Assembly: GCF_019399895.1 (NCBI RefSeq)
Contig: NC_091885.1
Span: forward strand, 2,516,501-2,580,500
DNA from: Cardiocondyla obscurior
Lineage: Eukaryota; Arthropoda; Insecta; Hymenoptera; Formicidae
Reading direction: 5' to 3'
Length of the DNA stretch: 64,000 nucleotides
Below are positions 37,573 to 50,048 of the stretch, one piece after another. The notes under the pieces were generated by a model that ran no database searches, was not told the origin of the DNA, and was given only the letters and a program-made list of their open reading frames with translations. The translations under genes were made by a program, and so were the position numbers. The stretch's first letter is position 1. The number at the start of each line of letters is the position of its first letter.

Positions 37573-37620
37573 TACTAGAAAAAAACCATGCGCGCGCTAC
37601 ACGCGCGCTATTTTTTAAGA
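37573..37620. repeat. GCGCGC hairpin module, copy 1
   Basis: Contains CCATGCGCGCGCTAC followed by CGCGCGCTATTTTTTAAG. A near-identical module lies at 47797-47843 in the opposite orientation. The alternating GC dinucleotides can fold back on themselves. Confidence 0.6.
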
Positions 37621-37650
37621 AATTCTAATTACAAACTATGAAAAAAAAAA

Positions 37651-38062
37651 TCATGCGACTTTCTAATCTGCATGAGCTTTAGTGGAGTTGTAAAATTATG
37701 CCGGTGACTGGAACATAAAGTAAAACATCGACTTGGACATATATTTAAATTAATGTTAAGGTAGAGCTTTATTTTTATAAAAATTTTCTTAAAAAAAAAA
37801 TTTATACTTAAAAGTTGCTCCGCTGATGCAAGATGCCCTTCCTGAGTCTTCTCCTCGTCTCAGACGGGACGTGTCGAATCATCCTTCCGCGCATTAGACA
37901 CTCGCGAACGAGCCCGGATCAATTACTGTCGCGAAAATTACTAAGCGCTTTGGCACGTGAATTTTTGGCACTCCCGTAAAAAGATAATCGTTAAAAAAAA
38001 CGCCTGATAATAAGCGGCACTCTTGAAACGACCGACGAACCAGCTGCGGTTCGTACAATTTC
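37651..38062. repeat. Dispersed repeat R, copy A
   Basis: Shares its order of blocks with copies at 48001 and 48589: TCATGCGACTTT, ATCTGCATGAGCTTTAGTG, GGTGACTGGAACATAAAGTA, TATTTAAATTAAT, AGTTGCTCCGC.GATGCAAGATG, GGGACGTGTCGA and TACTAA.C.CTTTGGCACG. The distal part (37986-38062) is also matched at 49805-49881. It has no protein-coding frame of note. It may be a non-autonomous transposon or the remains of a retroelement. Confidence 0.75.
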
Positions 38063-41000
38063 GTTTACAAATATTTGTCAGTTTTTTTCAAAGTAATATA
38101 TACGACGCATTCCGACGGAAAGAATCACGTGTAAATATTGTTTTTTTATTTTTTTTTTTCCCTCCCTCCCCTTTTTTTTACGCTGCCGAAAATTATTAAC
38201 TTGCGAAAAATCATTATTAAAACGGGCAGGTTTTCAAATTGGAGATTTTGAACTGCGCTCGGAGATAATCATCTCTCGTATCGAAATAGGTAAGTTTTCG
38301 TTATTTTTCGTGTAAGCCCCCGTCCCTACGCACGTTTGCATTGAAAGGGCGGTGTGCTCGCGCCCATACGGTAGGCGCACGCATAACAACGTGTACTTAT
38401 GGGCCTCGCAGGCATAGATTGGCATCGGGGTAACCCGATAATCGGCATATCCACCGAAGGGTCCGGTGCGCCTATTAAGCTCCAATAACGACACGTAATA
38501 GCTCGGGTGTTGCGGCCGCTACGACGGCGATCGTGGCAAGTGTGTGAGAAGAAAGCGCCGCGAGAGAACCGCGAGAGAGCTCGTTGCGTAGCGTGACTAA
38601 GCCCGCGAATGCGAGCTGATGACGCCTTGGGAAGATATGGGCTCCGAAGATTCGTCTCGTGCTTTCCCTTTCCCCGCATGTAGAAACGGATTAAAAAAAA
38701 ATTCCCGTATCATCTTTTCGTTGTACATTCCGCTCGCGTTCGTGAACGATTCTCCCGAGCGTTTTCAGTCTCCGAAATTCCATAAGCGCTCATCCGCGAC
38801 TCCATCGGAGAGACGACTCTTCCGTGTCGGCTGACTTAAAGCATCTCCGGCTTGCTTGTCGTCCGACAATTTCTCGCCGGCACGTGAGCGGACTGTGCAA
38901 AGTTTGCGGAGCGCAAGTTTGCAAACGCTCGGTCGCTCGCGTTCACTCGCTCGTCCGCTCGTGGGCACCGCATTCTTTTCACTGCTCTCGGATCAGCGCG
39001 AGTCGTAGGTAGTAATTACCGGTGGCCGCTACCTGCCCGAGTGAAATAGACCCACCGAAACCATTTAATTTTATACCGTAGAATCCGCACGGACAAATCG
39101 TTCGGGCGTGCGTGTGCGCGCCAGCCGGGTTCCGTACCGTAACGTTTCGTTTCTATGCTTCGCTTCGTTGTGTGCGCGTCGCATTTTACGGGCTTGTGTT
39201 GCACGCATTCTGACCCGGTGTTGCAAAAGCTTAGGCCGTACCCCTTGCGGTCTATATATCTCTCTCTCCAGCCTCCTCGCGAAAGATAGGGAGACCTATA
39301 CTTAATATTATTTGCTACCCGCTCCGCCGGCCCAACCGGCAAGCCCGCCAGACTCTGCCTTTAGCTCGACCACAAATAATTACCGAAATAATTAACAAAT
39401 CTAACTTGCGTGGGAAGTTTCGCGAGCCCCCTCGATTACTCTCCCTCCCGCTTTATCGCCACGCTGGTAAGCAAGAGAGATCCGAATCGCATACAGCATC
39501 CGAATCTGATTGAATATGTGTCGGGAATGTCACGTAGTTGCAGTGTACCGCAACAAATACACATTGAAATTTTTTCTGTATCTTTCGCAAATCTAATTTT
39601 AAATGTAAAATTTTAACTGCGTGACATTTTTTTTCGCTGGTTCAAGGAGACTCGCCGAGAGGTGATGTTTTCGAGAACGTGCGTGTACGCGCTACGCCTC
39701 ACTTTTCTGATCTCAATCAGACGCGATTAACGAGTGGGTGTATTAGCCGTGGGAAGATTCATGGGAGCTTGTCATCGTTTCAACAAAACAGCCAAGTCGT
39801 TATCGATGAGCTTTCGTTGGCTTCCGGATGAGGAACGTTGAAACCCGATCGAAGGCCGAGCTAAAAAGATCGGCCGTGATCTGAGCTCGGCCTGAAACTG
39901 TCTTCTACCTGTCTGGAGATTCGCAGGGATCCGAAAAACGGCGGGAATAGGTGTGAATCAGGATTGTTTCGTGGTTTACACGCTTTTGCGCAAGGCTTCT
40001 GTCTGGGTGCAGATAGATATATCCGTTTCGTTCTACTAACTTAATAAGTGTGCGGATGACGTTCGATAAAATCTCAATAACGGCCGTTTTATTCCAACCG
40101 AGCGATTATCGTTTCGTATATCGTTACCTCTTCGAGGAAGGAAGTCCATTCTCGCGTCTCTCGTAATTAATTCCGCGTCAGTAATCGCGACTTAATCCGG
40201 TATTCTTTGTTAATTCTTACGGTTGTAAATTTTTTTCGCGCACACTGATTGGAGGTTCAACAGGTGTACATCCGCGTCTCGAAAAACGGGTCCCGCGGCG
40301 TTACTAGCGTTTTCCATTCTCGCCAATATCTTCGTTGCCCTTTCAACTTGCAGCGTGTTTCAAAACTATCGGGATAATTTAAAATGTTCTTTCTTTTTTT
40401 GCTTGCGTTTTTTTTTTTGCAATTAGTTAAAAACCTAAGCTGTACGTATATGAAACGATCATCCCTCTATATTTTTTCCAAATACACGTCCATTTTTCGG
40501 GCTCGCGAGAGTATAATTCCAGTTTGGTTCCAGTCGCTTGGCAACTCTTCATCGTCAATTCCTCCGTCTCTCCCGCTCCGTTCTCGGTGAACTCTCGCGG
40601 CGAAATTCTTACGACCGTTCACCCACGTTGAATGTTACCTCGCCTGCATCTTTTGCAATTACGAATCGGTCCGCTCGACCGTGAACCGCCGGCGATTTCA
40701 CATGCGAAAATCTAAATCTTCTGACGATACTCCGAATCCGCCGTTCAACATTTTTCGCGTGATAACTTGGCTATTCGAAAAATCAACGGAAGTAGCAGGC
40801 AACGTTAACGCTGACGCCGCGTCTTGAAATAATTATGGCACGATATCGTGCAGCGCATTAGAGAAAAAGTCTGTCCTTCTTGAAAGTCTGGAGAGCGGTC
40901 TTATCGGTGCCCAATTAGTAGCGCACCACCTACGACCAGACCGCCGTCGTCGTCTAAACGTAATTACGGCATAATGTACGAGCGATTTCGAGGATGCCCA

Positions 41001-44000
41001 AACAGTCCTCTCGAGTGACGGTGAAGTGCGCAGACAGGCGTGCCTTCGCGAGCCGGGTACCACTCGCGGGACCGTCGAAAGTGCCTCCTTCAGACGACGA
41101 TGGGTTCGGTGGGTGCCTGACGAACCCTGAAGGGCCAGCGCGTTCGAAAGAAACGCACCCGTGTGCCTACCTACACGCGTCCGCGTTCGCCGTGAGTTGT
41201 TTGAAGAGCGCCATTCTTTCTGTTTGTATATTTCATAACTCGTTCGCGGGTATCTCCCGAAGAGAGGAGCCATCGCACGACAAAAGGACTCTACGAGGCC
41301 TCGTTCTTTTTCTATTTTTCTTTCTTCCGTTTTTTTTTTTTTTTTTTTTTTTCTAGAGAAACCGCGGCGAAGGGCGCAAACAGAACACCCTTAAATTGCT
41401 TTCCTTTCACAAATTAAATTTCAGCACCTCGATAATAACCGGTCCTCGCGCCGTTTACGAGACGAAAAATCTCGCGATCCGCGAGATAATCTGCACCGTC
41501 GTGCGTCATTCCGCTCTCGCGACAGAACGCGCGGATGGTAGGCTCGTTTCAATAAATTTCAAACGAGCGTCTTGCGCTTTACGATCAAGCAATCGTGCGG
41601 ACGACCCCCGCGTATACGCGATCCCATCGTTGTAAAAATAGCGCCGCGATTTATTCCCGCGTTAACCCGACCCATTCGGCAATAGCAATAACTATCCCCG
41701 CATCATGTACGTCTATTAACATCCGCACGGTGCTTTTTGTATGTCAGAAAATGGAGGATGGGTCTTTCTCTCGTTCTCTTTTTTTTTTTTTTTTCTTCGA
41801 TTAGCGTCGGATCGCAAGATGACATCTCGACGTCATCGTCGTTGTGTCGTCGTCGTCGTCGTCGTCGTCTGTACGGCGATAAATCCCGTCGTATGTTCGA
41901 GTTCCCGACCGCGCGCGGCGACGAGGGTCGCGCGTTTGTTTGGAAAGCGAGCGCGCTGTGTGTAACGACGCGCGCGTACGCGTTTTATTAGCCGAGCATA
42001 CTTATTCTGGAGGCTCTCTGGGGCTTCGCCGGTAACCTCTTGCCTCCGTGCGGTCCAGCGATAGAACTCTGTCTTCCTCCCTTTCTTTCTCCCCGGACTA
42101 TAGATTACGAAGGTGATTATTCCCGATTACACATTGTGTAAGTACTCGCGACAGTGGCCGAGGTGGAGCGATTACGCCGGTAAACCGAGTGAGGCAAAAT
42201 GCGATAATAAATTAAAAGGAAAAACATCGTTCCGCTGATGGGGCGACTAAGCGTTAAGGCGCGCACAGTTAATCATGATCGACGTTGCTCGAGTTCAGTG
42301 AACACGAAAATGAGCAACGAGGCCGATCTTACGGAGCCAGCCCCCCCTATTTGAATTTCAGATAGTCTCATTATTGAAACTTCCAAATAAAACACGTTGC
42401 CGGCGATATAAATCCCGCTACGTCATCCTTCTAAACGGCCGGCAATGCATATTTCTGTCGTGCGTGTTATTCACGTACGCTCGCGGATTAATTAGAATTT
42501 CTTACGAAAAAAAAAAACTTAGTATTTATTTTTTAAGAATTAATTTAAACAAGATTTTTCGCACCGAGAAGGTTAAGATAACGTCCAAAGACTAGGATAA
42601 CGCTTCTTTTCGCCGAGGCTGCTCGTCTCTTCTTCGCCTGAGGCTGATTTTTATAGGGGATTCGCGTGACCGCCGGCTAAACGCTTCGCTTTAACCCGGC
42701 CCCGGCTCCGCTTCTTTTGTAAAGCGATTACTTCCGCGCAATTTCTTGCGCGATTCTCGAGATTTTCCACGTGCGCAGCTGACGCTTTCTTCGACCGTGG
42801 CGATCGATGAGCCCGCGATTGAGGGTCGCGACGTTCTACTAGGGGAGAAGTGCACGACGACATCGGCGCGCGGCAGCGTGCTATTAGATCGAGAACAGAT
42901 GAAGCGGTTCGCGAACTCTTTGTTAATCTTTCTGACCAATGATTTTGTAACGCGAACGATCGTAGGCGTAACTTTACCGCTCGATATGCCCCGTAATTGT
43001 CGGAACGCGAAACGTTCTAGCGTACCGTTTGTTGCAACTTTTACAAAATGATGAAATTGATTTAAGTATATTTTTATGACATTTCTGGACTATTTTTACT
43101 TTTTCTTAACCACCGGAGACAATGAGTCTCTTAAATGCATAGGTAATTTTTGTAAAAAAAAAAATCGTATTTTTCTTACATTTACATATATTCTCTCATT
43201 TTCCATGTAAATTATTATATAATATGCTTCGTAATTGTAAGAGAAAACAATTTTCCCTCGCGATTGAATACGAGGATTAAATACGATCAGAAGAACGGAA
43301 ATTCTTTAAAGTTCTTGAGAGAATAACGATCGGATAAAATTCTTTTTTATTGCCGAATGGAATATTATAAAATTCATATTTGTAAATGCGGGAAAGTATA
43401 ATGTATGAAAAATGGTAATGTTAAGGCTGATAAAGAGGCGAGGAGAGCTGGAAGGCATTCGAGAGAGAGACTCGTAACTCATGAAAGGAAGAATCACGCG
43501 ATCGCATAAGATTTCAAACTGTGCGCGGTGCAGATGCGCTAGTTGCATCACGTTTAGTATTAACTGGACCTGTAAGACTCGCCAGATAATCGATCTAATC
43601 CTGATGGTGTCTGTAGCTTCAACAATTTCTACTCAAATTACTATTCTTGTGATAACAGCGAAAGAGTTAAAGGTTTCGAAACAAGATATTAGATTTGTGT
43701 TTAAACGCGTGTAAAGGAAACGAGGATATCAGACATATTCCACGTAAAAATAAATAGCATGTTATTAGATAATTATGAGAATAAATTAACGCAAAATCAA
43801 TTTAAGTATTCGCGCGTGACAAACGCAGATGGAATAATTGTTATAATTAGTTACGGAAGTGCGGATAAAAACACATTAGTCTAATAGACGTGCGTAATAC
43901 GATTGAAACCTGTTCGTCGTATCGAAATACACGTTACAGATCAACTTTTAACGCGAGCAATAATGTCAGACGATTATCCCGTTACGTGCGCGTTTAATTA

Positions 44001-46657
44001 ATTGACACGCGGCGTGGCGGTAAAAAAATTCCCGGCAAATCCGCCGATTCGCCACTGATCGAACGCCCGCAATAAACCCATCAATTTATGATTGTTTCAA
44101 AAATTAATTTTTTTTATGTGTATGAACGCGAAACTTTATCGAATAAACTGTTTCTTCCGAATGCTTCCGCCGGCGATCCGTGACGGGATCGCGGGAGATC
44201 GCTGCTGGCGAGAAGAATTGTACAAGTAGATAGATTAGACTCTTTTCTAATCGCATTGCGTTCGATTACACGACGTTGTCGGACCGCGGCTCGTATAATA
44301 CATACGAGCGCACAACCGTGATGCTATCGTGAGGTCGGAGAAGATTCCGCGTAATCTATTCAATTATATCACATGATTACATCGACCAACTCAAACCGTG
44401 GGCACGTCTCGGAATTCCACGGAATTCTGGCGCTGCAATGGTCGTAGCGCCACGGGCCTTCCCTTCCCTTTTCTCTCCCGTTGCGGGTCCGAGGGACCTA
44501 CCGGGCCACCCTGAAATTATGTGGTGTCTGTCAATTAAAAAGAGTGACCGGCGGCCTCCTCGCCTTTCCCCGTCGTCGTTGACCGTATCCTTCCTCTTTT
44601 GTGTCCGCCTGCGATTCATATCTGACGCGGTACCCTGCTCTTACCGGAGAATGTTCGGGGTGAAACGAGGGGGCGATTTTTATACAGTTTTTGTCAGTCT
44701 TTCCGTGAAACACGATGCTGAATGCGGAGGTAGAGGCGTGGAATCGGCGATTTGATTGAGGTGCCGAGGCAATAACACGTTAAACTGTATGGAAGATGGT
44801 TGCGCGACTCTTGTTAGTCTTTATTTATACACAGGCTCAATTATGGCTTTCAAAGATGCTTTTGCATCGCTCGCACGCAGCATATACGTATCTAAAAATA
44901 AAATTCCAATAATAACTGTAGCGTAGAAAATTAAAAGATCAATCGGAGATCGTTGAAAGCCTGAGTCCTTGGTCCTCTCGCGTTGCGCCGATGGTGCCAG
45001 CTCTTCTCGGCGAGAAAACGGAAAATTGAGACGTTCGACGCCTACGTCCACGCGCTTCTCGTGTCCTTCGTGTCGTGCGGAGCGTATATACACGATTCAT
45101 GGCGGAAGGCACGGTGCACAGCGACTATAACGAGGTCCTTCTAACGCCTCGCCGTAGAATCTCTATATCCTTATCCATAGCAACGTCGTACCGTTATTAT
45201 TCTTCCTGCGTCGCACAGGACGTGTTGCTTCTTTCCAGCGCTACGAGCGAACGAGTTCGTAAGGGTCGACCATTCGCGTGTATCTGACGAGGATACCACG
45301 ATGGTGCACGGACGGACTCGCTTTTACGCGCGTATAACAACGCGAACGACCGCAGCACACGTATACAAGCGTCGGTACCACAGGAGAGAGAGGCTGGTTC
45401 TCACGTGTTAATTATCGCACTGCCGTTTATCGGGATCATAGGCGCGTTATCGTCCCCGCGATCGCCGAGGAGCAATCGCGGAGCCTATACGGTTTCCTTT
45501 GCGACTTCTCCTCTTTGCTCGAGCGGATCGCGCTATTAATGATCCAGTAATTTCGCTTGGCCATCGGCTACAATTTTCAACCCGGTATTTTCAAGCTCGA
45601 GTATCACTAGCCACACGCGTCGCGCTGGCATAATTGCGAGCTTTAATCACCAATCTTGTCGGATTTGTCGGTGATAATTACGTGAAAAAATTAGGATGGA
45701 CGTGTAGCTGATTATTATACTATTACGAGAGAAGCTAGTCGTCGCAAGAAATCCCCGCGATTTAATGGGATTCTTTGATTATTACTCGATGTCGATCGTC
45801 ACTCGGCCGATCCACGCGCCGCTCACGTATATCTAAAGGTATTCTTAAGAATCGCGGCACCGGTCCGATTTCGAAGAGCGCAAATTTCCTTCTCGCGGAA
45901 CCAAGAACGGGAAGTGACGTCTGTGAGACACCGGCGATCGTTGACTTAAAACGGATTATTAATAGAAACGCCCGGATGTTTCCCACGAAAGAATCGTACT
46001 TTTATCTTTGTCTATTATTGCCGGAGAATCTCGAGACACAGGCGGCGTGCGCGTATCAGATAGCCAACAGCTCGTGAAATATTCTTAAGTGAATAAATAC
46101 ATTGATGATAATGGAAGAGCACACTAATGCGGGAATATTCGGCGTACGGGGTATGCCGCGCGGACGTGGTATCCACGGAATCCCGATATGCCGTTTTGCC
46201 TTGTCCGTTATGTAACGCGCATTACGTCGTCCGCGCACCGTGATTGCGAATTTGATTTCAAAATTTTTACTAAGGCTGACTTCGTCTTTTCTGATAATTA
46301 CGCTGACAACGAATATCCGATCTGCCTATTATCAGAGCATGCAATCTGCTCTAGAAATAGAAATCGAAAACTAGAACTCTCTCTTAGCTTTAGTTTCAGA
46401 AAGCTGGTTTCGTAAAATTTTAATTTATTTCGTACATAACATTTAGTTAAATGACTAGCAAATAAAACGCTCTTTTGGCGACAAATCAATTAATTCTTGT
46501 AAATAAATTCGTGTTATTCAAATTAATTGCTAATTAGCAAAGAGGGTAATTACCAAGGGCTAATTTATAAATTTCCACTTTGTTTTTGTGACATGTAATA
46601 ACTGGGGGAGATACTCGAACTGAGGTTTAATAGTTGGTACTGCTTCATAAACAAGCA
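38063..46657. other. Non-coding stretch, no supported gene
   Basis: Short open frames only, none recognisable. Contains a GC-richer part at 38480-39020, poly-T runs near 41329-41353 and 41780-41796, a GTC trinucleotide repeat at 41846-41870, and AT-rich DNA at 43040-43450. No RNA gene or transposon end was identified. Confidence 0.5.
41846..41870. repeat. (GTC)n trinucleotide microsatellite
   Basis: Eight uninterrupted GTC units. Confidence 0.9.
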
Positions 46658-46671
46658 GTTGCCTAGAATAT
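46658..46671 (+). promoter_or_regulatory. Weak X-box-like site
   Basis: GTTGCCTAGAATAT has a perfect left half-site (GTTGCC) and matches the RFX consensus at 12 of 14 positions. It lies 259 bp upstream of the 233-aa gene. Listed because the paralogue at 33.9 kb has a perfect X-box; on its own it would be weak evidence. Confidence 0.2.
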
Positions 46672-46929
46672 TTTTTCCTGATCGTTCTTAACTAACAACA
46701 TATGTTCGCTGTTCTATTGTTATTTTCAATCTGTCAACGATCTACGACCACACTTTCGAACCTCAAAACTTTCGGTAACAAAATTCTTCGTTTTACACGA
46801 CATTATCCGAATCTTTAGAACTTTTGTTACAAAATTATTTTAGCTTCCTCAATAGAATTATCCAGAGTATGATCTATCTTAATCACAGATACGACTTTAT
46901 TCCTCGCGAGAAATTCTTCGAGTCACGTC

Positions 46930-47631
46930 ATGTCCTGCTCCGGTGCCTACGACGAGCAGATCTATCTAGCCGAGATACTGATCGATAAATTGACGTTGAC
47001 GCCCGACAAAATCAAAGAAGTCGGCGGGTACCCTATCGTGATCAAGATCAAGCTCTTAGATCTCCCCGTGTTCGAGTTCACTCGAGACGATTCGGACGCG
47101 TCGAGGCGCGATCAAGATGTACGCTTTATGGTCGGTAAATGCTGCCTATTCGTCAAGCGGCCGCGAGATCTGGTCCAAGGACTGCGTTCGTCGAGCATGA
47201 TAATCGGCGTGTTTCGTGCGGACGATACTTATCCTACGGCGGAGACAAAATTGAATGTACCAGACTGTCTGTGCGACCAGATCACTATGATCGGTAATGA
47301 CCCCGAAAATCAACCAAAACCGTTCACGATGAAAAAAGGCATCAATCTTCTCGATCCCGGCGAAAATCCGTTCGGCACGTTGCATATGGAGCTCGTCGTC
47401 GCATGCCTTGGACGCATTTTTAAAACACAGTACGAACTGCATCCTAAATTCTTCGTTTCGGGCGGGCAAAATAAAGAACGAGAGATCTGCGTGAAACGAC
47501 TTGTATCGCCTGAGCTGCTCGATGAGAAAATTTCTGAGAACGCACTGCAGGATATTCCTCCTAAAGAAAAAAAGAAAAAAGTTAAAGCGCCGAAAGAAAA
47601 GAAAAAGAAAAAGAAGAAAACGAAGGCATAG
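46930..47631 (+). CDS. 233-aa paralogue of the 885-aa protein's N-terminal domain
   Basis: Intact single-exon frame. Residues about 10-180 align with the N-terminal domain of the protein at 33.9 kb, with the shared order EILIDKLTL, VIKIKLLDL, GKCCLFVKRPRDLVQGL, CDQIT and FGTLHMELVVACLGRIF. A linker follows, then a very basic tail from about residue 207 (KEKKKKVKAPKEKKKKKKK) that could bind tubulin or nucleic acid. It lacks the Cys-rich and C-terminal regions of the larger protein. The family is unassigned; a C2-like, MAP10-type fold is a guess. The GC-rich, CpG-rich coding sequence differs from the AT-rich 5' part of its paralogue. No canonical AATAAA lies close downstream. It could be a short paralogue or a truncated duplicate that is still open. 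Confidence 0.8.
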   Translation: MSCSGAYDEQIYLAEILIDKLTLTPDKIKEVGGYPIVIKIKLLDLPVFEFTRDDSDASRRDQDVRFMVGKCCLFVKRPRDLVQGLRSSSMIIGVFRADDTYPTAETKLNVPDCLCDQITMIGNDPENQPKPFTMKKGINLLDPGENPFGTLHMELVVACLGRIFKTQYELHPKFFVSGGQNKEREICVKRLVSPELLDEKISENALQDIPPKEKKKKVKAPKEKKKKKKKTKA

Positions 47632-47796
47632 TATCGCAGTGACTGTGGGAAAACGATACCGGCGCGAAAGAAGCTCGAAGTGCCGTGATAAAAAGCGTTA
47701 AACTCGTGATTAGACGCGGATTCGTGCATGCCCTTGCTTGCGCCGGATCCACCTTTGTGTCGCGCTTCCCACCTTGTCCACCTTGTAATTAGGGTT

Positions 47797-47843
47797 TCCT
47801 AAAAAATAGCGCGCGCGTAGCGCGCGCATGGTTTCTTCTAGTA
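47797..47843. repeat. GCGCGC hairpin module, copy 2 (inverted relative to 37573)
   Basis: Reverse complement of the 37573-37620 module: CTAAAAAATAGCGCGCG, then CGCGCGCATGGTTTC. It starts about 165 bp after the stop codon of the 233-aa gene. Confidence 0.6.
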
Positions 47844-48000
47844 GGATTGTAAAAAAGATTATATTATATATTATTATCATGTTATTTGCTATTTTGGATT
47901 GATAATTTAAAAGTAGTGGTAATTGAGAACGCACAAGTTAGCTGCCGTTCGACTTTTGCAAAACACCGGCATTGCAGAATTCCTCGAGCGCGAAAAAAAA

Positions 48001-48588
48001 TCATGCGACTTTTCAATCTGCATGAGCTTTAGTGAAGTTGTAGAGTTATATCGGTGACTGGAACATAAAGTAAAACATCGATTCAGACATACAGGGTGTC
48101 TCAGCCCATGTGTAAAATCCTATACAGGTAGGTAGGTCTTAGGGAGATAAATAAAAAAGTTATTTAACATTTTGTAAAATTCTCAATTGTTATTGAGAAA
48201 AAAATTAATTTGTCTAGCGCAAGAGTGACAAGGAAGCTGCGGGCAAGTGAGCGCGACAGGCGATTGGCGCCGTCGCCTATCGCGCTCACTCACCTATAGC
48301 TTCCTTGTCCTCTTGCGCTAGACAAATTAATTTTTTTTTCAATAAGTATTGAAAATTTTTCAAAACTTTAAAGAACTTTTTTATTTATCTCCCTAAGACC
48401 TACCTATCTGTATAGGATTTTACACATGGGCTGAGACACCCTGTATATTTAAATTAATATAAAGATAAAATTTTGTTTTTATAAAAATTTTTGTAAAAAA
48501 AATTTATATTTTACCTAAAAGTTGCTCCGCCGATGCAAGATACCCTTCCTGGGTCTTCTCGTCCTCTCAGATGGGACGTGTCGATTTA
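48001..48588. repeat. Dispersed repeat R, copy B (234-bp unit split by a MITE)
   Basis: A 234-bp unit in direct tandem with copy C, interrupted by 354 bp (the MITE plus one TA). Removing the MITE and one TA restores a sequence collinear with copy C. Confidence 0.85.
48092..48443. mobile_element. Palindromic MITE, 352 bp, TA target duplication
   Basis: Terminal inverted repeats start CAGGGTGTCTCAGCCCATG and are near-perfect for at least 36 bp. The inverted symmetry runs almost to the centre, so the whole element can fold into one long hairpin around GGCGCC. TA flanks both ends (48090-48091 and 48444-48445), as in Tc1/mariner-type insertions. It has no coding capacity, so it would depend on a transposase elsewhere. 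The arms match far better than in the copy at 26806, so this one is younger. Confidence 0.93.
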
Positions 48589-48901
48589 TCATGCGACTTT
48601 TCAATCTGCATGAGCTTTAGTGAAGTTGTAGAATTATGCCGGTGACTAGAACATAAAGTAAAATATCGAGTCAGACATATATTTAAATTAATGTAAAGGT
48701 AAAGCTTCGTTTTTATAAAAATTTTCGTTAAAAAAAATTTATATTTTACCTAAAAGTTGCTCCGCCGATGCAAGATGCCCTTCCCGGGCCTTCTCGTCCT
48801 CTCAGATGGGACGTGTCGATTTATCCTTCCGTATACCAGACACTCGCGATCGCGCCCGGATCTATTACTATCGTGAAAATTACTAAACACTTTGGCACGC
48901 A
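48589..48901. repeat. Dispersed repeat R, copy C
   Basis: Second, uninterrupted unit next to copy B, continuing into the same distal block that copy A has (up to TTTGGCACGC). It preserves the empty insertion site of the MITE (GACATATATTTAAATT). Confidence 0.85.
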
Positions 48902-49804
48902 TCGAGCAATGTTATTTATTATTATAGGCATTATTCTATATTTTAATATCTGACAAAGCGAGATCCGCTCGCAGCGTTATAAATAGATTATCGCCTCGAC
49001 CGCGCGTGTTAATATTATTGTCAGACGCCGAAAAATAATAAAGGCTCACGGCCGTTCGCGGGGTCGACGACACGGCCAAAACACGTTGAAAATTCAAACA
49101 GGATAATTACTCGACTCTATTGGCGATAAGATAAAAAGTAGGAGCGTCGGGATAAGAGATAAAAAGACCGGCCCCGTGCGGATCGGGGCTCTCTCTCGTG
49201 AAAAATAAAGTGGTGCGCATAGAACTCGAACAAACAATTATTTGACCATCCTAAGACAATCTCCTACATTATTAACAAGAGCAATGTTTATTACGAAAAA
49301 AAAAAAAATATTTTTAAGTAATATAAGCTATAGTAGAACATTGATAATTCAGATTAAGCTTGAAAGCTAAAACCGTATCTGAATTATCAATTTATTTTCG
49401 ATCAATGGCTGAATTATTCGAGACACTTCAGCACGTACTGTCGATTTTACTTGGTCAAACAGATAGAAGTAGGACGTAGGTTAATCGTGGCCGGGCGAAC
49501 TTAAGCACCTCTCGAATAGACGTATCCATCGCTAAGGCGAATCAGCCTCTCACACTCGGGCGCGCGCGTTCGCACACATTCTATCGCGATGATTGAGTTC
49601 TTCCGATCGCGCGGGTCATGATCACGAGCGAGCTATGAATATACGGAATCAGGCCAGGCGGATCGTCACGGTACGCGGAGAAGAGATTTAGAAGATCCGT
49701 TCGACGTGTGTTACGTAGCGGCGATATAAAAAAAGCAGCACGCGTTGCTCTCGCGCAAATTCGCTTTGTTAAAATCATCCCGCGCGTATGAGCGAGATTT
49801 ACTT
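48902..49804. other. Non-coding segment between two parts of repeat R
   Basis: Copy A passes from its TTTGGCACG block to its AATCGTTAAAA block in about 24 bp; here the same two blocks are about 900 bp apart. This segment is therefore either inserted here or lost from copy A. It has no recognisable gene and includes a 15-bp perfect inverted repeat at 49340-49391. Confidence 0.5.
49340..49391. repeat. Inverted repeat, 15-bp perfect stem
   Basis: ATTGATAATTCAGAT (49340-49354) pairs exactly with ATCTGAATTATCAAT (49377-49391) across 22 bp, and the loop itself holds a smaller AAGCT-based hairpin. It could be a cruciform, a small foldback RNA or a transposon-end remnant. Confidence 0.7.
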
Positions 49805-49881
49805 AATCGTTAAAAAATACGCCCGATAATAATTCCTGCACTCCCGGAAAGACCGACGAATCGGCTGCGGTTTGTATAATT
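49805..49881. repeat. Distal block of repeat R
   Basis: Matches 37986-38062: AATCGTTAAAAAA.ACGCC, GATAATAA, GACCGACGAA and GCTGCGGTT in order. It precedes the exon-like repeat core at 50056. Confidence 0.65.
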
Positions 49882-50048
49882 ATTAATATCGACGGTGACG
49901 GCACTTTTAACGGCGGTGAATGTAGCTGCGTTGATCTGTAACAAAAAGAAATATATAATTTAATTTTAGAGATGCTACAAATAATTAAAAATTTAATCTT
50001 TCATTACAACAAGCTACTAGTTTTGTGTTTCGAAAGAGTAATTCTTAC

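Noticed and set aside
47310..47729. 139-codon antisense frame over the 233-aa gene with a Phe-rich run
   Set aside because: The Phe run is the reverse complement of the Lys-coding tail of the real gene.
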